8,235 nt of DNA, taken from the NCBI GenBank assembly GCA_937141995.1, contig CAKZQX010000273.1:1-8235 (forward strand). Direction: 5' to 3'. Both the position numbers and the translations under genes were made by a program. The notes beneath the pieces are model-generated. The model saw nothing but the letters and a program-made list of their open reading frames with translations, searched no databases and had not been told where the DNA came from. This document shows positions 1 to 4,685 of the stretch, piece after piece. Source of the DNA: an uncultured Chloroflexaceae bacterium. Its GTDB lineage: Bacteria; Chloroflexota; Chloroflexia; Chloroflexales; Chloroflexaceae. The first letter of the stretch is position 1. The number at the start of each line of letters is the position of its first letter.

Positions 1-1397
1 CGGATGGCCTGCCGGAAGAGGCGCGTCTGATCACCTCAAATGAGCTACAGGAGGCGCATCGCCTCTGTCCCGATGGTGATGCCGACTGGGTGACATTCTT
101 CGGGAAAACCGGGAAGCGCTACTTCCTCTTTACCGACACCAGTCGCTACCGGGGGCCGCGATCAATCAATGATGAGACGCAGGCCGGGGCTGATACGGTT
201 CTGGTGCTGACTGATCGTGATGGCGTCAGTATTCTCGATATCAATGACGATATTCCGGGAGGCGAAACGCTCGACTCGCAGATTGAGTTTATCCCTGAAG
301 TAGACGGGTTCTACTATGCCCAGATCAAGAATATCGGCGATATCGGCAATCAGTACATTGTCTACGACCTCTTCTTGCAGCTCTGTGTGCCGGGTCAGAC
401 CGACTGCGGGCGTACCAACCCGGAAGATCTGCCTTCCCTGGATACGCCGACACCCGATCCGGCTGATCCCGATCCATCGCCGACGCTCCTGGCAACGCCC
501 GTGGAAGAGTTTACCCTGGATGGGGTTGACGATGAAGAACTGGACACGATCAACTATCGAGCGGTGCCGACACCTACCTCCACGGCGCGCCCGGAAGTAC
601 GCACGGTCGTTCCACCATTCCCATTCGCCGATGCTACTTTCGAGCAGATGTGGCATCGCAATGATCAGCCGGTCGCCGGCAAGTATGTCGAGCGCAGTTG
701 GATGTGGGGGCCCGACAGCCTGATGATCGGCGAGGAAGCCTACACCCAGGCCGCCGATGGACTGCGTCAGGTGCAATATTTTGATAAGGCCCGCATGGAA
801 ATGGACTCCGCGACAAAGCTTACCACGAACGGCTTGCTTGTCCAGGAAATGATCAGCGGGCACATTCAGGTGGGTGATACCGACTTTGTGGCCCACGAAG
901 CCGCCGATATTGCGCTGGCGGGTGATAGCAACAGCGACTCAACGCCAACCTATGCCGGCCTGCATACTCTCCTTGAGCGTACTTTTGCGGACCGCACTGG
1001 GGAGCAGGTGACGGAACAGCTTCAGCGCGATGGCCGCATCACTGAATATGCCGGGCCAACATCACCTGCAACCCGACTGGCCCATTTTGTACCCACGACC
1101 GGCCATAATATTCCGACAGTCTTCTGGCACTACCTGAATGCCTGGGGCGATGTCTATGAGTCGGGTGAGTTTACCCGCGGCCCACTGCTCAACTGGTTGC
1201 AAACCGTTGGCTATCCGATTAGCGAACCCTACTGGATCCGTGTCAGTGTCGCCGGCGAACCGCAGGATGTGCTGATCCAGGCGTTTGAACGTCGGGTGTT
1301 GACCTACACTCCCGCCAATCCTGCCGAGTGGCAGGTTGAGATGGGGAATGTCGGTCGGCACTATCATCAGTGGCGCTATGGTGCGGATCTCCCGTAA
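1..1397 (+). CDS. Exported protein with PPC-like domain and Chloroflexota-type C-terminal domain (5' partial)
   Basis: The reading frame is open from base 3 to the TAA at 1395-1397 (464 visible codons), so the gene starts before the window. The first GTG in frame (90) falls inside the conserved DWV of a domain and is not a start. Bases 3 to about 390 encode a beta-rich segment resembling a bacterial pre-peptidase C-terminal (PPC) domain: DADWVTFF, DTVLVL, a DRDG turn, NDDI, and a final YYAQIKN strand. Bases about 440-625 give a Pro/Thr/Asp-rich linker (TPTPDPADPDPSPT, PTPTSTARP) typical of extracellular proteins. Bases about 625-1390 encode a W/Y-rich domain with VQYFDKARMEM, TGHNIPTVFW, GYPISEPYW, FERRVLTYTP and HYHQWRYG; I recall this pattern from the C-termini of Chloroflexota secreted proteins, but know no function. 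The two cysteines near 395 and 407 could form a disulfide. No catalytic residues are recognisable. The signal peptide, if any, lies outside the window. Confidence 0.85.
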   Translation, partial: DGLPEEARLITSNELQEAHRLCPDGDADWVTFFGKTGKRYFLFTDTSRYRGPRSINDETQAGADTVLVLTDRDGVSILDINDDIPGGETLDSQIEFIPEVDGFYYAQIKNIGDIGNQYIVYDLFLQLCVPGQTDCGRTNPEDLPSLDTPTPDPADPDPSPTLLATPVEEFTLDGVDDEELDTINYRAVPTPTSTARPEVRTVVPPFPFADATFEQMWHRNDQPVAGKYVERSWMWGPDSLMIGEEAYTQAADGLRQVQYFDKARMEMDSATKLTTNGLLVQEMISGHIQVGDTDFVAHEAADIALAGDSNSDSTPTYAGLHTLLERTFADRTGEQVTEQLQRDGRITEYAGPTSPATRLAHFVPTTGHNIPTVFWHYLNAWGDVYESGEFTRGPLLNWLQTVGYPISEPYWIRVSVAGEPQDVLIQAFERRVLTYTPANPAEWQVEMGNVGRHYHQWRYGADLP

Positions 1398-1450
1398 GCT
1401 GAAGACTAAAGGCGAAGGCTGACCCGCGTCGGCGTGACTCAGTCTTCAGC
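1398..1450 (+). terminator. Stem-loop after the exported-protein gene, possible terminator
   Basis: GCTGAAGACT (1398-1407), directly after the TAA, is perfectly complementary to AGTCTTCAGC (1441-1450). The 33-nt loop holds a second small hairpin, GCTGAC/GTCGGC (1418-1433, one G-T pair). Only a short GTTTA follows, not a full T-run, so this may be a weak terminator or an mRNA 3'-end stabiliser. It sits just before the MITE. Confidence 0.5.
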
Positions 1451-1455
1451 GTTTA

Positions 1456-1628
1456 GAACCTGTCTGAAAAGGGTTTGTTATGGGAATACGGCCCCGGCAG
1501 CAGGAGTCCCGGCTTCAGCCGGTGTGCGGCCGAAACCGGCTGAAGCCGGGACTCCTGGGGCGCTATCCGGTGTATCAGGGCAACCAGCATGCCGTGTGAC
1601 CAACGCGACCCCCTTTTCAAACAGTCTC
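1456..1628. mobile_element. MITE-like non-autonomous element (IS5-type ends, TTA target duplication)
   Basis: The left end GAACCTGTCTGAAAAGGG (1456-1473) matches the reverse complement of the right end (1611-1628), GAGACTGTTTGAAAAGGG, at 15 of 18 positions. A direct TTA flanks both sides (1453-1455 and 1629-1631), as expected for a target-site duplication. The 173-bp interior is too small for a transposase. Terminal repeats beginning GAGNCTGTTTGAAAA with a TA/TNA duplication are what I recall for the IS5 family (IS427/IS1031 groups), so a related IS elsewhere in the genome may have mobilised it. The interior carries a perfect 22-bp inverted repeat. The element separates the stem-loop at 1398-1450 from the next gene, whose ATG lies only 18 bp after the right end. 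It contains no stop in the frame of that gene, which produces a false N-terminal extension back to 1434. Confidence 0.75.
1501..1557. repeat. Perfect 22-bp inverted repeat inside the MITE
   Basis: Arms 1501-1522 and 1536-1557 are exact reverse complements around a 13-nt centre. GCCCC (1492-1496 region) and GGGGC (1557-1561 region) can extend the stem past a small bulge. Each arm is itself nearly palindromic (CCGGCT-TC-AGCCGG and CCGGCT-GA-AGCCGG), so the transcript could fold as one long hairpin or two small ones. It looks like a REP-type dispersed palindrome nested in the element. Read as protein it gives the repetitive PASAG...PKPAEAGTP string, a sign that this stretch is not real coding sequence. 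Confidence 0.85.
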
Positions 1629-1646
1629 TTAGTAGTCAGCAAACCT

Positions 1647-2807
1647 ATGCTTTCACGTTCGCGCCGGAATGACGCGCTCGAGGTCGTTCGCCATCTGGTG
1701 ACGGTCATCGGGCCGCGTCAGGCAACCTCGCTGGCCGAGGCGCAGGCCGCCGCCTATGTTGATGGGCGGCTGCGGCGTGCGGGTATGCGCGTCAACGCCG
1801 ATACCTTCCGTGCCGCCACGCACGCCGGGTTGACCTATCCCCTGCTGGCGCTGCTGGGCCTGACCGCCGCGCTGCTGACCCGCTGGCTGCCGCTCCCTTC
1901 GTTCCTGCTGGCTCTCTGGGGCTTTCTCCTGACCCTGGGTGATGCGCTGGTTGCCCCCCTACCGCCTCTTTCATTGCAGCGCGACAGCCAGAATATTGTC
2001 GGCACGCGCGCGGGTGAGAAAGCTCCCCGCCGACGGGTGGTGCTGCTGGCGCCCCTCGACTCATATCCCGACCGGACCGGGTTGTATCGCTTTTTGGGTC
2101 AGCACCGGGTCGCCTTCATCAGCCGGATGGTCGTGTTTGGCCTGCTGACGCTGCTGGCACTGCTGCATGCGTTCGCGCCCAGTGAGATCTGGTGGTATGG
2201 TCAGGTGCTGCCCGCAGTCTACCTGCTCTTGCTCTTACTACCTCGACGGGCGTGCCTGGGGACATCGCCCGGTGGGGCGGGGGCGCTGGCGGTGCTGCTT
2301 TCTGCTGCGGAGCAGTTGCATACGCTGCAGACGGTGGAACTCTGGACTGTTGCCCTGGGAGCGACGGCAACCGGCAGCAGCGGCGTCCGCGATCTGCTGG
2401 CACGCTATCCCTTTCCCGCAACACAGACGCTCTTTCTCAACCTGGAACATATCGCTGCCGGTCAGTTGATCTATGCCTCGCGTGAGGGCGTGGTGCGCCA
2501 GCATACCGCCGATGCTCAACTTATCCAACTTGCCGAACTGATCGATACCCGCGACCCGCTGATTAATGCCGAACCACGTCCCTACCGCACGGCACCCTCG
2601 CTTGCCACCCTGCTGTATGCGCGTGATTATCGGGTGCTCTCCATCCTGTCGCACACGGACGAGCATGTTCCTATCTCTGAGGATAAACCGCTGGCGAATC
2701 TCGATGCACAGATGCTTGAGCGAACAACTCGATTTGTGGTTGGTATCGTGCAGCAGCTTGATCAAGAGCAGCGGGATGGGGCGGCAACGCAACACCCCCG
2801 GCGGTAA
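1647..2807 (+). CDS. M28-like membrane protein, probably catalytically inactive
   Basis: I chose the ATG at 1647 (386 aa) because the open frame upstream runs through the MITE. No clear Shine-Dalgarno sequence precedes it. The protein follows the plan of M28 aminopeptidases: IGPRQATSLAEAQAAAYV (21-38), SQNIVGTRAG (114-123), a central strand VVLLAPLDS (131-139), GGAGALAVLL (209-218), VALGATATGSSG (235-246), LFLNLEHIAAG (262-272) and a C-terminal SHTDEHVPISEDKP segment (335-348). Hydrophobic stretches at about 62-80, 84-104, 157-175 and 184-199 are inserted, so it is likely a membrane protein with four segments. At places where active M28 enzymes carry zinc ligands and the catalytic acid (AHxDS, DNASG, EE.G, late His), it has APLDS, GGAG, AT.TG and no aligned His. 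I therefore infer a pseudo-peptidase, possibly with a binding or scaffolding role. The alignment is by eye, so the family call is firmer than the inactivity call. Confidence 0.8.
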   Translation: MLSRSRRNDALEVVRHLVTVIGPRQATSLAEAQAAAYVDGRLRRAGMRVNADTFRAATHAGLTYPLLALLGLTAALLTRWLPLPSFLLALWGFLLTLGDALVAPLPPLSLQRDSQNIVGTRAGEKAPRRRVVLLAPLDSYPDRTGLYRFLGQHRVAFISRMVVFGLLTLLALLHAFAPSEIWWYGQVLPAVYLLLLLLPRRACLGTSPGGAGALAVLLSAAEQLHTLQTVELWTVALGATATGSSGVRDLLARYPFPATQTLFLNLEHIAAGQLIYASREGVVRQHTADAQLIQLAELIDTRDPLINAEPRPYRTAPSLATLLYARDYRVLSILSHTDEHVPISEDKPLANLDAQMLERTTRFVVGIVQQLDQEQRDGAATQHPRR

Positions 2808-2822
2808 GATTTTTTGTAAATC

Positions 2823-2851
2823 TTGCACGTTCTGAAGCAGTGTGGTATGAT
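2823..2851 (+). promoter_or_regulatory. Strong sigma-70-type promoter for the structured RNA
   Basis: TTGCAC (2823-2828) and TATGAT (2846-2851) are separated by exactly 17 bp, and TGG precedes the -10 box (extended -10). An A/T-rich tract directly upstream (2808-2821) could act as an UP element; part of it forms a 7-bp inverted repeat, AAGATTT/AAATCTT (2806-2824), overlapping the stop codon of the preceding gene. Transcription should start near 2858. The next protein gene begins more than 400 bp further on, which suggests a stand-alone RNA. Confidence 0.75.
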
Positions 2852-2857
2852 CCGGGT

Positions 2858-3022
2858 TAACCCCGCCTGGTACGTGGATGGGTGAATGTTTTGAGCCAAC
2901 AGAGTTTCGATAGGGAGCCTGGATCAAGCGAGCTATGCGGTGGTCCGCAGACCTCGCGGACGGGCACCCACCTGAGCGTATCAGGTTCGAAACTAGCTCA
3001 TCCACGGCCCGGCAGGGTTTTT
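2858..3022 (+). ncRNA. Structured small RNA, candidate 6S RNA
   Basis: The stretch has no credible protein but folds end to end by eye. 5' AACCC-GCC-GG-C-GTGGA (2859-2878) pairs with TCCAC-G-CC-GGC-GGGTT (3001-3019). Further in, TGAGC (2892-2896) pairs with GCTCA (2996-3000), and GTTTCGA (2904-2910) with TCGAAAC (2986-2992). Inside are a hairpin GGTGG-TCCGC/GCGGA...CCACC (2939-2972) with a 7-nt 3' bulge and a hairpin ACCTGA-GCGTA-TCAGGT (2970-2986 region). The 3' strand ends in GGG plus five T (3018-3022), so the closing stem may double as terminator. A long interrupted rod of about 165 nt with a central open region, an apical stem and a small hairpin in the 3' side of the centre resembles 6S RNA, the RNA polymerase-binding regulator. 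By analogy with E. coli a product RNA might start opposite T2911 (after CGA). It lacks SRP RNA, RNase P and tmRNA hallmarks that I know. That an RNA is made is more certain than the 6S identity. Confidence 0.6.
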
Positions 3023-3153
3023 GCCTCTCCACTCTGGTCCGGATCATCCTGGCCGGCGTTGCACTGAATGACACAACGTACGCGGTTGACATGCAAACCG
3101 GATGTTTCACCCGATGGAAGTCCGCTTCGCCTGCGGCAGCATGGTACGCTTTT
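3023..3153. other. Intergenic stretch with no recognised feature
   Basis: Between the candidate RNA and the 23-bp inverted repeat I see no convincing gene. A TTGACA occurs at 3086-3091 but has no matching -10 box at 16-18 bp. No obvious promoter for holA could be placed here; holA may depend on weak or read-through transcription. Confidence 0.4.
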
Positions 3154-3202
3154 GATCTGTTTCACAAAAAATTCACAACGTGAATTTTTTGTGAAACAGA
3201 TC
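3154..3202. repeat. Perfect 23-bp AT-rich inverted repeat with 3-nt centre
   Basis: Arms 3154-3176 and 3180-3202 are exact reverse complements around AAC. The arms are A/T-rich in a GC-rich neighbourhood and contain A6 and T6 runs. Each arm also holds a direct repeat with an 11-bp period: TTCACA at 3161 and 3172 on the left, and GTGAA at 3180 and 3191 on the right. RNA from either strand would form a long hairpin with a U-run inside the 3' arm. It could be a bidirectional terminator between the small RNA and holA, a binding site for a regulator that uses 11-bp direct repeats (OmpR/PhoB type), or a mobile repeat. The sequence alone does not decide. Confidence 0.9.
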
Positions 3203-3251
3203 GAGAATCTTCCACCCTGCCGGAGGCCCAACGCTCTTTCGGGTCAGTGAC

Positions 3252-3276
3252 CACACGTAACTCGTGTGAACGAGGG
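3252..3276 (+). promoter_or_regulatory. Small hairpin and ribosome-binding region before holA
   Basis: CACACG (3252-3257) and CGTGTG (3263-3268) form a perfect 6-bp stem with a 5-nt loop, followed by CGAGGG (3271-3276), a purine-rich Shine-Dalgarno-like stretch just before the ATG at 3280. The hairpin ends 11 nt before the start codon and might influence initiation. The arrangement favours the ATG over the upstream in-frame GTG at 3247, which would put the hairpin inside the coding region. Confidence 0.45.
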
Positions 3277-3279
3277 CAG

Positions 3280-4260
3280 ATGCTCTACCTCTTCTATGGC
3301 TCCGATGAATTTGCTCGTAGCGAAGCAGTTGCGGCGTTGCGCGCTACGCTCCCGCCTGACATGGCCGCGCTGAACAGTACCACGCTGGAAGGGCGCAAAC
3401 TCAAACTGGATGTCCTGGCAAGCGCATGTGAGGCGCTGCCCTTCCTGGCCGAGAAGCGCCTGGTTATTGTCAATGATGCCTTGAAGCATGCCAAAGCGGG
3501 TAAGGATCGGGATGAACTGCGCGCCTACCTGGAGCGGGTACCACCTACCTGCGACCTCCTGTTTCTTGAGCATGATGATGTGGATAAACGTAATGCGCTT
3601 TTTACCCATCTCAAGAAGATTGCGCAGGTGCAGGAATTTCAGCCGCGCAGCGGGAATGAGTTGCTGCGCTGGCTGAACGAACGTGCCAAAGGGTTGAAGG
3701 TCCGGCTGGATAAAGCGGCGGCGCAACGCATGGTCGATTTTGTCGGCAATGATGGACGCACGCTGGCGACGGAACTGGACAAGCTGGTAAGCTATGTCGG
3801 GCGTGGCGGGCAAATTACCACTGCCGTGGTTGATCTGCTGGTGCAGGATGCCCACGAGCAGAATCTGTTTGCCTTCATCGATGCATTGAGCATGCGGCAG
3901 CGCGGCGCGGCCTTGCACGGAGTACGGGCGCTGCTGGCGGAAGGTCAGGCGGCAACCTACATCATGTTTATGCTGGCGCGCCAGGTCCGTATTCTGCTGG
4001 GCGTGCAGCAACTGGCGGCGCAGCGGATGCGGGCCGACGATATCGCGGCGCAGCTCAAACAGAAGCCCTTTGTTGTACGCAAAGCGTTGGGGCAGGCGCG
4101 GAACTTTCGCGCGGATGAACTCGAAGCGCTACATGACCGCCTGGTCGAGATGGATCATGCCATCAAGACCGGGCGTATTCAGGCCGATGTAGCGCTTGAA
4201 GTTCTGGTGATCGAGATGTGTGGGGAAACCGGGCCGCGGTCGGAGCGCATGCCGGGGTAA
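3280..4260 (+). CDS. holA: DNA polymerase III subunit delta
   Basis: HolA is the delta subunit of the clamp-loader complex; it opens the beta sliding clamp so it can be loaded on primed DNA. The 326-aa product from the ATG at 3280 has the usual length and opens with the typical first strand MLYLFYGSDEFARSEAV, where HolA keeps the fold of an AAA+ module without a working Walker A. Other family marks are LPFLAEKRLVIV, the middle CDLLFLEHDD strand, WLNERAKGLKVRLDKAAA followed by VGNDGRTLATELDKL (start of the second domain), and a helical C-terminal collar domain (NLFAFIDALSMRQRGAAL, AREVR-like LARQVRILL, KPFVVRKALGQAR). The longer GTG start at 3247 would add MTTRNSCERGQ, which is unlike the family. 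It converges on rpsT with 17 bp between the stops; TGCCGG (4250) and CCGGCA (4285) could pair weakly there. Confidence 0.95.
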   Translation: MLYLFYGSDEFARSEAVAALRATLPPDMAALNSTTLEGRKLKLDVLASACEALPFLAEKRLVIVNDALKHAKAGKDRDELRAYLERVPPTCDLLFLEHDDVDKRNALFTHLKKIAQVQEFQPRSGNELLRWLNERAKGLKVRLDKAAAQRMVDFVGNDGRTLATELDKLVSYVGRGGQITTAVVDLLVQDAHEQNLFAFIDALSMRQRGAALHGVRALLAEGQAATYIMFMLARQVRILLGVQQLAAQRMRADDIAAQLKQKPFVVRKALGQARNFRADELEALHDRLVEMDHAIKTGRIQADVALEVLVIEMCGETGPRSERMPG

Positions 4261-4277
4261 GGTCGTTCCGCCCAGGG

Positions 4278-4559
4278 CTAGGTGCCGGCAGATACGGTTT
4301 CCTGGCGGGCTGCATTAAACTTCTTCATCAGGCGTGACTTCCGGCGGGCAGCATTGTTCTTATGAATGATACCTTTGACGGCGGCTTTGTCCAGCGTCTT
4401 CACAGCGAGGCGCAGTGCCTCATCGTCCTGTGCGCCGCTGACAATCGACTGCTCGGCCTTCTTGACCATGGTTTTAACGCGCGAACGGTACATCTGATTA
4501 CGCAAATGTTTGCGTGCGTTTGTGCGAATGCGTTTCTTTGCTGAACGTGAGTTCGCCAA
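4278..4559 (-). CDS. rpsT: 30S ribosomal protein S20 (TTG start)
   Basis: S20 is a primary 16S rRNA-binding protein of the small subunit. The 93-aa product is highly basic and matches the family along its length: [20 protein letters not shown] at the N-terminus, [12 protein letters not shown], and the helix [20 protein letters not shown]. The start codon is TTG (4557-4559 on the minus strand), preceded by GGGAGTGAG about 9 nt upstream. E. coli rpsT also starts with UUG, where the weak start is part of autoregulation by S20 (established knowledge); here the same feature suggests, but does not prove, similar control. Transcription from the promoter at 4657-4685 would give a leader of about 91 nt. 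The gene is monocistronic by layout, convergent with holA and divergent from murJ. Confidence 0.97.
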   Translation of the reverse strand: MANSRSAKKRIRTNARKHLRNQMYRSRVKTMVKKAEQSIVSGAQDDEALRLAVKTLDKAAVKGIIHKNNAARRKSRLMKKFNAARQETVSAGT

Positions 4560-4616
4560 GGTTTCTCACTCCCTATATACTTTCATGCGCCGCAGAGCAG
4601 TTCAACCGCTACCTGG

Positions 4617-4625
4617 TGGTATACT
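4617..4625 (+). promoter_or_regulatory. Possible extended -10 promoter for murJ
   Basis: TGG-TATACT (4617-4625) fits an extended -10 element, with transcription expected near 4632 and a leader of about 48 nt before the murJ GTG. No good -35 box stands at the usual distance. It lies within the rpsT leader, so the two divergent transcripts would overlap. Confidence 0.35.
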
Positions 4626-4656
4626 CTACAGCTAACCATATACACACTGAAGAGAA

Positions 4657-4685
4657 ATTATAGCAGAAGGATATACCCTGTGCAA
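4657..4685 (-). promoter_or_regulatory. Strong sigma-70-type promoter for rpsT
   Basis: On the minus strand TTGCAC (4685-4680) and TATAAT (4662-4657) are separated by exactly 17 bp, close to the ideal. The start of transcription is expected near 4650. The -35 box covers the murJ GTG start codon and the first bases of its second codon. The -35 hexamer and spacer length are identical to those of the small-RNA promoter at 2823. Confidence 0.8.

Noticed and set aside
90..92. GTG as start of the first gene.
   Set aside because: The frame is open to the window edge and the codon lies inside the conserved DWV of the PPC-like domain.
162..896. Long minus-strand open frame opposite the exported-protein gene.
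   Set aside because: Antisense to a clearly structured protein and without recognisable motifs.
1434..1646. In-frame extension of the M28-like gene back to a GTG at 1434.
   Set aside because: It reads through a MITE with terminal repeats and a palindrome; the encoded residues are low-complexity and unlike M28 N-termini. The ATG at 1647 begins the recognisable domain.
2981..2996. GGTTCGAAAC, similar to a tRNA or tmRNA T-loop.
   Set aside because: The flanks do not form a 5-bp T-stem and there is no acceptor, D or anticodon arm; the bases pair instead with GTTTCGA at 2904.
2238..3110. Long minus-strand open frame (about 290 codons) over the M28-like gene and the small RNA.
   Set aside because: No recognisable domain; it is antisense to a good family match and crosses the structured RNA and its promoter.
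3086..3114. TTGACA at 3086 as a promoter for holA.
   Set aside because: At 16-18 bp spacing the -10 position reads like ACCCGA, which is not a usable box.
3247..3279. GTG at 3247 as start of holA.
   Set aside because: The extra 11 residues do not resemble HolA, while the ATG at 3280 begins exactly at the family's first strand and has a purine-rich site upstream.
3244..4011. Long minus-strand open frame opposite holA.
   Set aside because: Composition shadow of holA; no family resemblance in its translation.
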